From assembly GCF_002368295.1 (NCBI RefSeq), contig NZ_AP018248.1, positions 7,589,326 to 7,653,325 of the forward strand: DNA of 64,000 bases. Reading direction: 5' to 3'. This DNA comes from Tolypothrix tenuis PCC 7101. GTDB lineage: Bacteria > Cyanobacteriota > Cyanobacteriia > Cyanobacteriales > Nostocaceae. The translations under genes and the position numbers were made by a program. Positions 50,136-60,600 of the stretch are shown here, in pieces (the stretch's first letter is position 1; each line of letters starts with the position of its first letter). The notes beneath the pieces are model-generated. The model saw only the letters and a list, made by a program, of their open reading frames with translations, had not been told where the DNA came from and searched no databases.

Positions 50136-53105
50136 ATGAACAATAGGCTTCATGGCAACAATACTTTGACATCAGAGTATCAGCCATCATCTTTAAACCC
50201 ACCCGTAAACCTTGAGCAGCAGAGTAATTACTCCCTAGGATTAGGAGCGCCAATTCCTCAACATCAACAGGCACAGCAAGGATTAATTAAGTCTTTATTC
50301 CAGCGATTTTATAATCTTTCTATTGGACGCAAACAACTGATTGCTTTAATAGCATCAGAATTAGTATCGATTGTCGGCATTAGTTTAGTTGGTCGATACT
50401 TAATTACGAGTAACTTACAAACTCTCTCACTTGAACAAGCCAAGTCAGAGTTAGCTGTTACAGATATTAATTACAATATCAAAATTAATCAGATGGGCTT
50501 TGGTTTCCGTGGTCAATCTGATAATCCAGCAATTATTCAAGCTGCGGTTTTGCATAGCTCAGGGCAAGGATTAACGCCAACATTAAAGCAAGAAGTTAAG
50601 CAAATTCTCTCCAACGAACTTAAAGCCAGAAAAATTGAATACGCCACCTTAGTGGGCAAAGATTTCAAAATTATTGTTAATGGCAATAATAATCGGGAAG
50701 GCGAGATTTTCAACCCCGATAATTTAGTGAATGAGGTATTAAATAATCCGCAACAAATTAAAGCCACAAGAATAGTTAATTGGGCAGAAATTAGCAAAGA
50801 ATCACCTGTTTTACCAGAAGGTTTTAGTAACCAAAATGCCCTGATTCGCTATACTGTCACACCTGTCAAAAACTCCAAAACCCAAGAAGTCGTTGGGGCT
50901 TTAATTTCTGGAGACATTGTGAATGGCAAAGAACCCATTGTTAGAGGAACATTAAAAGCTACTGGTGGTGGCTATAGTGCGGTTTACCTACGCCAACCAA
51001 CAGGTGAATTTTCTTTAGCCACAGCTTTAGATCAAGGCTCATCTAAAGATATTAATCAAGCACAAACAAATGTGCCATTACCCGCAACCGGGAAAAATTT
51101 CTTGGCAGCAGCAATATCAGCCAATGGTAGCCCAGTTACCGGCAGGATAAAAGTAGGTAACCAAACTTATACAATGGCAGCTAAAGCAGTGCCAAATAAA
51201 ATCATTGAAACCAATGATGGTTTAGCTACTGTAGTAGATGAAAACTCGGTAGCAGTGTTAGTGCGAGGAACTCCAGAAACTGCCCTCAATCAATTGCTAG
51301 AAAATAGCTTTTGGGTAGAAGTTCTGACCATAGTTTTAGCATTATTAATCATATCGTTTTGGGCACTCGTATTTCGGCGCGGAATTGTCAAACCAATTCA
51401 GCATCTAGAGCAAACAGCTCAAAAATTCGCCACAGGCGATCGCACTGCTCGCTCTGAGATTTTTGCCACTGATGAAGTCGGGCAATTGGCTAACACTTTT
51501 AATCAAATGGCAGATAAGCTAACAGAACAAGCAATTCGCCAAGAAAATGAAGCCAACCTAGCACAAATAGTCAATGAAATTACCGCTCGCTTCCGGGGTA
51601 CGCTCAACGCTAAAAAAATCCTCAATGTAGCAGTCAGCAGCACTAGAGAAGCCATCAAAGCTGATCGCGTCATTGTCTATCGCTTCAACGAAAATTGGGA
51701 AGGCACAATTATTGCCGAATCCGTGGGAGCTGATTGGCCATCCTCTTTAGGAGAACAAATTACCGATCCTTGTTTTGCCAGGGATTATGTTCAAAAATAT
51801 CAAAGAGGCCGGGTGCAAGTGCTAGAAAATATCTATGCAGCCGGCTTGAGTGACTGTCACCTTGTGCAACTAGAAAGATTTGCAGTTAAAGCCAATTTAG
51901 TAGCACCAATTTTGATTGACAACAAACTCTATGGTTTGTTGATTGCTCACCAATGTTCTGGTTTCCGTGAATGGCATGATTTAGAAATTAATTTGTTAAA
52001 GCAGGTAGCAATTCCTATCGGCTATGCACTAGAGCAATCATCTCTCTTAGAACAAATCGACACATCACGTTCCCGCGCCGAATTAACTGCACTAGAACAA
52101 CGCCAATACAACGAGGCTTTACAACAGCAAATCCTCACACTCCTCAGCGATATCGAAGGCGCATTCCAAGGAGATTTGACAGTGCGATCGGAAGTTACCT
52201 ACGGAGAATTGGGAACAGTTGCAGACTTTTTCAACTCCATTGTCGAAAGTTTGCGTGTGATTGTGACAAAAGTGAAAGCCTCGGCTATACAGGTAAATAC
52301 AGCCCTGGGTGACAACGAAGTAGCCATCCGTCAACTTGCGGATAAAGCCCTCAAACAAACAGATGATATCAGCCTCGGCTTAAATAGCATTCACCAAATG
52401 AAAGTTTCTATTGAAGCTGTAGCCGAAAATGCCCGACAAGCTGCGCTAGTGGCTCACAGAGCATCTTCTACGGCTCAACAAAATGGCGAGGCGATGGATT
52501 TAGCTGTACAAAACACCTTAAAATTGCGTTCTACAATTGGTGATACAGCGAAAAAAGTTAAGCGTTTGGGCGAATCTTCACAACAAATTTCCCATGTAGT
52601 CGCCTTGATTAACCAAATCGCTATGCAAACCAACTTTTTAGCCATCAATGCTGGTTTAGAAGCCACCAGATCAGGTACAGAAGGCGAAGGTTTTGCAATA
52701 ATTGCTGAAGAAGTTGCTTCCCTAGCAGCCCGTTGCGCTGATGCTACCCAAGAAATTGAGCAGATAGTCAAGAAAATTCAACGGGAAACTACAGAAGTAG
52801 TGAAAGCGATGGAACAGGGAACTCAGCAGGTAGTAGAAGGCACTCACATTGTGGAAAATGCCAAAACCTCCCTAAATCAAATTCTCAATGTATCAGCACA
52901 AATTGATGAGTTAGTCCAGTCAATTTCTGCAGCCACAGCATCTCAGGTAGAAACATCGCAAGCAGTCAGCAAATTGATGCAGGACATTTCCAAAGTATCC
53001 GTACTGACTAGCAATGACTCGCGCAAAGTTTGCCAATCTCTACAACAGACTGTGGAAATTTCACAAGAATTACAAGCAACTGTAGAGATGTTCAAGGTCA
53101 ATTAA
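50136..53105 (+). CDS. Chemoreceptor with HAMP, DXCF-type bilin GAF and MCP domains
   Basis: 989 residues. There are two membrane helices (about 67-88 and 390-412), with a Cache-like periplasmic region between them, then HAMP (about 412-465) and GAF (about 480-650). A linker follows, with an MCP signalling domain at the C-terminus (tip QIAMQTNFLAINAGLEATRSG). The GAF carries DPCF with Cys546 and SDCHL with Cys574, His575. The two cysteines are 28 residues apart, the same spacing as Cys494/Cys522 of TePixJ as I recall it. That is the pattern of DXCF cyanobacteriochromes, so covalent bilin binding and light-controlled motility are proposed (inference). No che genes are adjacent. Confidence 0.85.
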   Translation: MNNRLHGNNTLTSEYQPSSLNPPVNLEQQSNYSLGLGAPIPQHQQAQQGLIKSLFQRFYNLSIGRKQLIALIASELVSIVGISLVGRYLITSNLQTLSLEQAKSELAVTDINYNIKINQMGFGFRGQSDNPAIIQAAVLHSSGQGLTPTLKQEVKQILSNELKARKIEYATLVGKDFKIIVNGNNNREGEIFNPDNLVNEVLNNPQQIKATRIVNWAEISKESPVLPEGFSNQNALIRYTVTPVKNSKTQEVVGALISGDIVNGKEPIVRGTLKATGGGYSAVYLRQPTGEFSLATALDQGSSKDINQAQTNVPLPATGKNFLAAAISANGSPVTGRIKVGNQTYTMAAKAVPNKIIETNDGLATVVDENSVAVLVRGTPETALNQLLENSFWVEVLTIVLALLIISFWALVFRRGIVKPIQHLEQTAQKFATGDRTARSEIFATDEVGQLANTFNQMADKLTEQAIRQENEANLAQIVNEITARFRGTLNAKKILNVAVSSTREAIKADRVIVYRFNENWEGTIIAESVGADWPSSLGEQITDPCFARDYVQKYQRGRVQVLENIYAAGLSDCHLVQLERFAVKANLVAPILIDNKLYGLLIAHQCSGFREWHDLEINLLKQVAIPIGYALEQSSLLEQIDTSRSRAELTALEQRQYNEALQQQILTLLSDIEGAFQGDLTVRSEVTYGELGTVADFFNSIVESLRVIVTKVKASAIQVNTALGDNEVAIRQLADKALKQTDDISLGLNSIHQMKVSIEAVAENARQAALVAHRASSTAQQNGEAMDLAVQNTLKLRSTIGDTAKKVKRLGESSQQISHVVALINQIAMQTNFLAINAGLEATRSGTEGEGFAIIAEEVASLAARCADATQEIEQIVKKIQRETTEVVKAMEQGTQQVVEGTHIVENAKTSLNQILNVSAQIDELVQSISAATASQVETSQAVSKLMQDISKVSVLTSNDSRKVCQSLQQTVEISQELQATVEMFKVN

Positions 53106-53135
53106 TCAACTTCACTCTAATTTTGGCTTGTCAAC

Positions 53136-53165
53136 AGGTCATCCCTTACTAGAGATGACCTTTTA
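53136..53165 (+). terminator. Rho-independent terminator after the chemoreceptor gene
   Basis: AGGTCATC and GATGACCT arms around a 10-base loop, followed by TTTT, 30 bp after the stop at 53105. Confidence 0.6.
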
Positions 53166-53193
53166 CTATTTTGGTATAAACAGATTCCATTCC

Positions 53194-53317
53194 CAATACT
53201 GCTCGGTTAAGGATTTTATACTCGGAATTTGGTTTGGGGAAAAGGTGAAAGGTTAAGGGTTAAAGGTTTTTCTTGCCCCTTTTCCCCTTCCCCTTTCCCC
53301 CTTAACCGACAAGTATT
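53194..53317. mobile_element. MITE family B, 124-bp copy (inverted)
   Basis: Ends CAATACTGCTCGGTTAAGG and CCTTAACCGACAAGTATT, flanked by an exact 11-bp direct repeat GATTCCATTCC (53183-53193, 53318-53328). Confidence 0.88.
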
Positions 53318-53328
53318 GATTCCATTCC

Positions 53329-53669
53329 TAGTTGATGAAAAAAAATAGAAAAATTTTTTCTAAGACGCACCCGCAGCAGAAAAAAGTATCCTCATCAAAT
53401 CCTCTAAATCTATATGGGGATTACCTGTATTACCCAATGCAAACATTTCCCTACATCAAGCAAGCAACACTGAGATAGCGGTAATATCCTCATGAAATTG
53501 CCGTGCAGAGACAGTAGCGGATTATAAAGAATTGGTATTAGCTCATCATTGATATATAGTCATAATTGCTACTCGAATGGTAAAATGTCCCTACAATATC
53601 AAGTAATCAAAGAAAAAGTTATTCTATTTCCCTATTTTCATGACTTAGCTTAAATATCCGCTCTTTTTT
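53329..53669. other. AT-rich spacer upstream of the modular TPR protein
   Basis: 341 bp, no gene or strong repeat recognised. It presumably carries the downstream promoter. Confidence 0.45.
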
Positions 53670-56642
53670 ATGAAGCCCCTTGGTAAAGTTCTACAACAAG
53701 CTGACCTCATCTCATCAGCACAGATAGAGATCGCTCTTCAAGAGCAGACGCAGTATGCTGGCGTGAGGATCGGTGAGATTCTCGTCTCGCATGGATGGCT
53801 CAAACAAGAAACAGCTGATTTTTTCTCTGAGCAATGGCCTGCTGTATTGCAACAGCAAGCAAAACAGCCTTTGGGAGCGTATTTAAAAGATGCTGGTTTG
53901 TTAGATGAGCAGCAAATTGTCACTATCCTTGCAGAACAACCACATAAAGGATTGCGCTTTGGCGAATTAGCTATATTTAAGGGTTGGCTGAAACCAAATA
54001 CAATCAAATTTTTTCTGGAGCATCTGGTTTTGGAAGCACAACAACAGGGAGAAGAATCCACAAATAGCTCTCCAGAGCAAATAGAGCGATCGCATTTGCC
54101 AGGAGAAGAAGCACAAAATAACCTGAACACCTCGAATTACGTTTCTCAATCAGGTTTAGATCCGCATTCGGCAGAGTCGGAATTTACAAGATTAAGATTG
54201 TTTAATCGCAGCACAATTAAATTATTCAAATTAGAAGAAAAAGCTGCTTCTCCAGAAGCAGTGCTGACAGAAGTGCTTTATTGGACTGATGGCCAGCCAA
54301 TTCTTACCCAAAAGCTGTGTCGATTAATTGCCGAGTCCGACGATTTTATTGCCACAGGGAAAGAAGCGGCAAAAGTACAACAGCTAGTAGAAAACCGCTT
54401 GATTAACAATTGGGAAACGCAAGTAGCAGCTGAACATTTACAAACAATTCGCAACAGCATCCTCAAAAATCAGCAATGCAAACCTTCATTGTTGTTGCAA
54501 CTGTACCAACAAATCTGGCAGCAAGGAGAAGTTGAGGCGCATAACTCTCCAGAACAAACTGAGCTTTTGCAGTTGCGATTAGTAGTGAAGCAAAATCACA
54601 AGCTCAGAGTTGCTAATCGCATTTACCAGTTGGTTTTTGATGATAACTGGATTCAGCAAGAATTAGCCAAATTAAAACTGTTTAGCCGTAGCACAATCAA
54701 ATTATTTAAATTAGAAGAAAGAGCTAGCTGTCCTGATATTGTTTTAGCAGAAGTCCTATCTTGGACAGAGGGTCAGCCATTACTCACACAAAAAGTTTGT
54801 CAATTGCTGTCTGATTCCCAGGACTTTATTGCCCAAGGTGCAGAAGCCGAAAAAGTGCAACAGCTAGTACAAAGCCGCTTAATTAATAATTGGGAAACCA
54901 AAATAGCTGCGGAACATTTACAGAAAATTCGCGACAGCATCATCAAAAATCAGCAATCCAACCCTTTAGCACTGCTGGAATTTTACTTAAAAATTTGGCA
55001 ACAGGGCGAGGTAGCCACCAATGACAGCCCAGAACAAACAGAACTCTTAAATTTGGGATTGATCGCCAAACAACATAGCAAACTGAAAGTTGCTAACCGC
55101 ATTTACAAATCAGTGTTTGATGCCTATTGGATTAAACAAGAATCAGCTAAATTAAGACTGTTTAGTCTCAATACCATTAAATTATTTAATTTAGATGCTA
55201 AAGCCAGTTCCCCAACAGATTTGCTCGTTGAAGTCCTGTATTGGACAGATGCTCAACCAATTCTGACTGAAAAACTTTGCCGATTACTGTCAGAAACCGA
55301 CACTTTTATTCCGGCTGGTGCAGAAGCCGCCAAAGTGCAACAGTTAGTCCAAACCCACTTAATTAATAATTGGGAAAATCAGATAGCATCTGAGCATTTA
55401 CAAACAATTCGTGACAGCATTATTGCTAATCAGGAATTCGATCCCTTATCTTTATTAGAGCTATATCAACAAATTTGGCAACAAGGAGAAATCGTTGCTA
55501 ATAATAGTCCAGAAGAGGCAGAACTCCTGAATTTGGGGTTAATAGTGCAACAGCACGATAAATTGAGAGTGGCGAATCGAATTTATCAATTAGTATTTGA
55601 CCGCCAGTGGATAGAACGGGAATTAGAGAAAATTCTCCATCCCGCAATGGCAAAAACAGCTATATCCAATTCCACAGCCAATTCTACCGCCGCAGTTACG
55701 GCTTTGAGTGGTGCTAAAACTACCATTGCTTCTGAGCATCGGGGAGAGAAAAAATTATGGGCTTTACTAGGAATAGCAGCCTTGATGGTATGTGGTTCCG
55801 GCTTGATGTTGTTTGGGTTAAATGTCTTTAAGTGGTTAGAAGTAGAAACAATTTTTAAACGCGGTAATGATTTATTGCACCAAGGAGAGTATCAAGAAGC
55901 GATCGCCAAATACAACAAGCTGTTAAAAATTGATAGCAACTACTATCAATCTTGGACTAATCGGGGCTATGCTCTAGCAGGCATGAAAGATTACAAGCAA
56001 ATGCTAGAATCTTGCACCACAGCCACAATTATTCAACCAAGCGCTGTTTATGCTTGGAATTGCCGTGGTGAAGCCCTATACAATCTCAAGCAATACGAAC
56101 AAGCGATCGCAGCTTTTGATAAAGCCATTGCCCTTAACCCCAGAGATCCGGTTTTCTGGGTGAATAAAACTGACTCCCTTCTCGCACTCAAGCAACCAGA
56201 GGCAGCAATTACCGCCATTAGCCAAGCAATTGAGATGTTGAAAAAGCTGCAAGAAGCAGAGGGACAAGAATCTCATGCCAAAGAGTTATCAGTGGCCTTT
56301 AGTTATCAAGCTAAGGCATTTTCTCAAAAACAAGACCACCAAGCAGCACTGAACGCCTATGACCAAGCATTAAAGTATAATCCCCAATACTTTACAGCTT
56401 TGCGCGGTAAAGGCATCGCCCTACAAGGATTAAAACGAGACGATCAAGCGATCGGGCAATTTTATTTAATGCTAGAGCGTCCACAACTGAGCAATTCCCA
56501 AAAAGCCGAAACTTGGTATTACCTAGGCTTGAGCCTGTGTGAATTCAACCAACCAACAAAAGCGATCGCAGCTTTTGATCAAGCTTTAAAGCTGCAACCA
56601 AATTACGAAGCCGCAGAGCAAGGAAAGAGAAATTGCCGATAG
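53670..56642 (+). CDS. Modular membrane protein: triplicated helical domain plus TPRs
   Basis: 990 residues. Residues 3-120 hold two copies of a 60-residue helical unit (PLGKVLQQADLIS and PLGAYLKDAGLLD), reminiscent of N-terminal domains of GspE/PilB ATPases. Then come three tandem modules with a 160-residue period (about 170-330, 330-490, 490-650). Each begins RLF-x-STIKLF-L and contains VLYWTDGQPILTQKLCRL and RLINNWE. I know this block as the helical tail after the ATPase of cyanobacterial AAA-like proteins; here no ATPase is present. One membrane helix (about 692-712) leads to a TPR region (about 715-985). A scaffold role is likely; function unknown. Confidence 0.75.
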   Translation: MKPLGKVLQQADLISSAQIEIALQEQTQYAGVRIGEILVSHGWLKQETADFFSEQWPAVLQQQAKQPLGAYLKDAGLLDEQQIVTILAEQPHKGLRFGELAIFKGWLKPNTIKFFLEHLVLEAQQQGEESTNSSPEQIERSHLPGEEAQNNLNTSNYVSQSGLDPHSAESEFTRLRLFNRSTIKLFKLEEKAASPEAVLTEVLYWTDGQPILTQKLCRLIAESDDFIATGKEAAKVQQLVENRLINNWETQVAAEHLQTIRNSILKNQQCKPSLLLQLYQQIWQQGEVEAHNSPEQTELLQLRLVVKQNHKLRVANRIYQLVFDDNWIQQELAKLKLFSRSTIKLFKLEERASCPDIVLAEVLSWTEGQPLLTQKVCQLLSDSQDFIAQGAEAEKVQQLVQSRLINNWETKIAAEHLQKIRDSIIKNQQSNPLALLEFYLKIWQQGEVATNDSPEQTELLNLGLIAKQHSKLKVANRIYKSVFDAYWIKQESAKLRLFSLNTIKLFNLDAKASSPTDLLVEVLYWTDAQPILTEKLCRLLSETDTFIPAGAEAAKVQQLVQTHLINNWENQIASEHLQTIRDSIIANQEFDPLSLLELYQQIWQQGEIVANNSPEEAELLNLGLIVQQHDKLRVANRIYQLVFDRQWIERELEKILHPAMAKTAISNSTANSTAAVTALSGAKTTIASEHRGEKKLWALLGIAALMVCGSGLMLFGLNVFKWLEVETIFKRGNDLLHQGEYQEAIAKYNKLLKIDSNYYQSWTNRGYALAGMKDYKQMLESCTTATIIQPSAVYAWNCRGEALYNLKQYEQAIAAFDKAIALNPRDPVFWVNKTDSLLALKQPEAAITAISQAIEMLKKLQEAEGQESHAKELSVAFSYQAKAFSQKQDHQAALNAYDQALKYNPQYFTALRGKGIALQGLKRDDQAIGQFYLMLERPQLSNSQKAETWYYLGLSLCEFNQPTKAIAAFDQALKLQPNYEAAEQGKRNCR

Positions 56643-56952
56643 CTTGGTGGTTTGACAGACAGGAGGGAGGAGGTAGAAGGGTTTCGCCGTATGAACGGCG
56701 CTTGCAATTGGGAGGAGTTTGAATCTTCTCCCAAGGGACTTCCAGAAATTAAATTATCCAGTGTTCAGAGCGAAGGCTGTATATAATATTCCTCCTCTGC
56801 TCCCTCTGCATCCTCTGCTCTCTCTCCTCCCCTGCTCAAGCGCGCGATTGATTATTTTTTATTTGGAAGTTCCCTGTAGTGATAGTTGTGCGAACCGTAA
56901 AAACAAAGACTAGTATTATTTTTGACTGCAAATTATCCAAGCCACAGGGAAA
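56643..56952. other. Spacer between convergent genes, nothing recognised
   Basis: 310 bp. CCTCTGCTCCCTCTGCATCC-type pyrimidine runs at about 56790-56830 and ACTTCCAGAAATTAAAT/ATTTGGAAGTTCC arms (56738 and 56860) are visible. Frames here are not convincing. Confidence 0.45.
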
Positions 56953-57477
56953 TTATTTAAATGGCCACCAAGAAGGTTTGGTATCCGTATAAATACGGCT
57001 AATAGTTCGCACATCAGGAGCTTGTACTTGCTTAAAATCATTACCTAAAATTGCGTACAGAGCTTGAGAGGGGTTATCTGTAGGTTGGAAAGTAAATAAA
57101 AGCTGGGCACTGTAGTGATCACAACCAACACCTCTACGGGCTACAGCACACACGGTAGATTGACCATTGAGCTTGTCAGTTGTCAAATATTGAGCAGTGC
57201 CTTTGTCATAAACAGCCTGTAAATTTGTAGCTGCATTCTGACAGGTTTTTAGAGCATCTTTGTCAGAGAAATATTGGGGCAGAAATTTAAAAAGAGTGTG
57301 TTCTTTAGTAGTGCGTTCTTGAAGTAAAGTAACAACTACCGTAGGAGTACTGGCATCATTCTGACAGCTAACTTCTACTGTGCTAGTAGCTGTACTGGGT
57401 ACTGAGAGAGCCGCTACTGCGCCTAAAGCCCAAAGCGGAACTGTTCCCATTGTCAACCAAGAGTGGTTTTTACTCAT
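56953..57477 (-). CDS. COP23-domain protein, exported
   Basis: 174 residues from the ATG at 57477 (MSKNHSWLTMG); the frame to 57528 is an unlikely extension. A signal-peptide-like segment (about 10-30, cleavage near STA-TSTVEV) precedes a COP23 domain: VSCQNDASTPTVVV near its start, LFKFLPQYFSDKDALKTCQNAATNL, STVCAVARRGVGCD and LLFTFQPTDNP. Four to five cysteines probably form disulfides. COP23 was first described as a circadian-oscillating protein in a cyanobacterium; its biochemical role is unknown. It is divergent from the TpsA gene, 153 bp away. Confidence 0.83.
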   Translation of the reverse strand: MSKNHSWLTMGTVPLWALGAVAALSVPSTATSTVEVSCQNDASTPTVVVTLLQERTTKEHTLFKFLPQYFSDKDALKTCQNAATNLQAVYDKGTAQYLTTDKLNGQSTVCAVARRGVGCDHYSAQLLFTFQPTDNPSQALYAILGNDFKQVQAPDVRTISRIYTDTKPSWWPFK

Positions 57478-57630
57478 TTTTACTGACTTCCTTTCTTGAC
57501 CGAAAATTACAGTTGCATATAGACTCAATATTATTATTTTTTTAGTTGAATTTACTGAAATTCAACCTAAAAAAAGCTTTAAGTAAATTTTAAGTAAAGT
57601 TTACGTGGGGTTTATTTTCCCCTGTAGAAA

Positions 57631-60600
57631 ATGAAACAAGTTCCTCGCCAAATTCTGATTACCTGTAGTGTTTATCTATGCTCTTTATTTGCTGCTTACT
57701 CTGCCTCTGCACAAATTTCTTCAGATAGCAGCGTTGGTACCCAGGTGAATATTTCAGGTTCTGCTAGCAACATCTATGAAATTACTGGTGGTTCACAAGT
57801 AGGTAGCAACCTTTTTCACAGCTTTCGAGAATTTTCTGTACCCACTGGCGGCGAGGCTTTTTTCAATAACAATACAAATTTAAATAACATTACTAACATC
57901 ATCAACCGCGTCACTGGCGGTTCAATTTCTAATATTGATGGTTTAATCAGAGAAAACTATGGTGCCAATTTCATTTTGATTAACCCTAGTGGAATTAATT
58001 TTGGTGCTAATGCCCAACTGAATATTGGTGGCTCTTTTTTAGCAAGTACGGCGGCAAGTGTCAAATTTGCTGATGGTGCAGAATTTGGTGCTACTAATAT
58101 TGCCACTCCCCCGTTACTAACAGTTAGCGTGCCAGTGGGTTTGCAATTTGGGCAAAATCCCGCAGCTATTAGACTGCAAGGACAGGGGCATAATATCACA
58201 CTGCAAAGTCCCATTTTCTCCCCCTTCACTAGAGGCACAACTAATGGCTTAAAAGTGAAACCTGGTAATACATTAGCTTTAGTCGGCGGAGGAATTATCT
58301 CTGAGGGTGGCACACTCATAGCTGAGGGCGGACGCATTGATTTAGGTAGCGTCGCGGGTGGTCTAGTCAGCCTCAATCCTAATGCTCAAGGCTGGAGTTT
58401 AGGCTATCAAGGTGTGAGCAATTTTGGGGATATTTCTTTATCTCAAAAAGCATTAGCTGATACTAGTGGCCCAGGTAGCGGCTCAATTCAGTTGCAGGGA
58501 AGAAATATTGGTATCCGCGACGGTTCAGTAGTATTAATTCAAACCCAAGGAGCAGAATCCGCTGGTAGCATCAATGTAAAAGCCACTGATTCCTTAACAT
58601 TAGTGGGTACTACCACCGATGGGCAAATCTCTAGCAATTTATTTACCGAAACTCTAGACGCTGGTAAAAGCGGCGATATTAATGTTTTCACCCCCCGCTT
58701 AGTCATCCAAGATGGTGCTGCTATTTCTGCGGTTACCTACACGGCAGCTCCTGGTGGCAATATTAATATCAATGCCGATCAATCTGTGCAGGTAATTGGC
58801 TTTTCACCTTTTAACCTTAGCCGATTTACTAATATTACTGCCGCAACTTTTGGTGCTGGTGATGCTGGCAGACTCACAATCTCAACTACACAGTTGAGTG
58901 CTTTATCTGGCGGGACGATTACATCAGTAACTGTTGGTGGCACGGGTTCTGGTGGAAATTTAAATATAAATGCCGATAAATTAGTGGAGTTAATTGGTGT
59001 TGCACCAGGTGTTTTTACACCTAGTGCCATTTCTGCTGGCACTGCTGGCCCAGGTAAAGCAGGCAGTGTGGCAATTAATACCGAGCGTGTAGTCATCAAA
59101 GATGGCGGCAGAATAGATGCTTCCACCCTAGCAAGTGGCCCAGCTGGCAGCATTACCATTAATGCGAAAGAGTCAGTAGATTTGAGTGGTAAAGTCTCCG
59201 GCTCTGTGAATCCTAGTTTGATTATCTCCTCTGCAAATATTGTCGATCCAACTTTGCAACAGTTATTAAGGGTACCCCCTGTACCCAGTGGGGCATCAGG
59301 CGACGTAACAATTAACACGGGAAGATTCACCGTTACAGATGGGGCGCAGGCAACTGTGAGGAATGATGGTTCGGGGGATGCAGGGACGCTGCGAGTCAAT
59401 GCTGACTCGATTTTGCTGAATAATCAAGGTGGTATTACCGCAGTCACTAGCGGGGGTAAGGGTGGCACAATTGATTTAAAAGTCAAAGATACTTTAGAGA
59501 TGTCTGGTAGCAGCCAGATATCTAGCGATAATTTGGGTGCAGGAGCCGCCGGCAACTTAACGATTGATACAGGTAAATTAAAAATGAGCGATCGCTCGTT
59601 TTTCTCTGCACTTACCTATGGTGAAGGTAAGGGTGGAGACCTCAACATCCGTGCTGCTGATTCTATCGACATAGTAGGTACTGGATTTGCCGAGTTCCAA
59701 GGTACTTTTCAGGTGGGAGCTTTATTAGGAACGCTGAAACCCACCGATAGAGGCACTGGTATTTTTATTGGCTCTGTGGGTGCAGGTACTTCTGGTAACC
59801 TCAATCTAGAGACTCGCTCGCTCAAGATGCAGAATGGCGGCATTATCTTCAGTCCCACATTCACCTCAGGGGTAGGAGGAACTGTTAATATCCGCGCCAG
59901 CGATGTTGTAGATGTGAATGGTTCTGCTATTCAAACCGGAAATGTCCGTGGCAGTACTGGTACAGCGAGTGACATCATCATTGATACCAAGCAGTTAAGA
60001 TTGCAAGATGGCGGTACAATTGTTAGTCCTACCTTAGGCAATGGTGCAGGTGGGGATGTATTGATCAAAGCCAGTGATTCTGTGCAAATAGAGAGAACGC
60101 CACCCGGTGCGGCATTGTTAACAGGTATCTACACTAACACTACCTTTGGTACAGGGCAGGGCGGCGACCTGCGAATTGATACAGGCAAACTATTTGTCCA
60201 AGATGGCGTAATTGGTAGTAATACAGGCAGTTCCTTACCATTTGGTGTGATTCCCTTTGGTGGCACTGGGGGTAATGTCATAGTTAATGCCACTGACTCT
60301 GTAGAAATTGCTGGTATTCTACCTGATGCGAGATTTCCTAGCGGTTTGGGTACTACAGGGTTTAGTGCCTCTCGCTCCGGCGACTTGACGATTTCTACCA
60401 AGAAACTGATTCTGCGCGATGGAGCAGATGCATCAACTGCTACCTTGGGTGCAGGAAAGGGGGGAACCTTAACTGTCAACGCTTCAGAGTCAATTGAACT
60501 TAGCGGTACCAAAGTCGGCGATTTAGTGCTTGGGGGTATCTCAGCGGCAGCGGGACGTGCTAACTTACCCGAACTGCCAGCGACAGGTGCGTCTGGTGAT

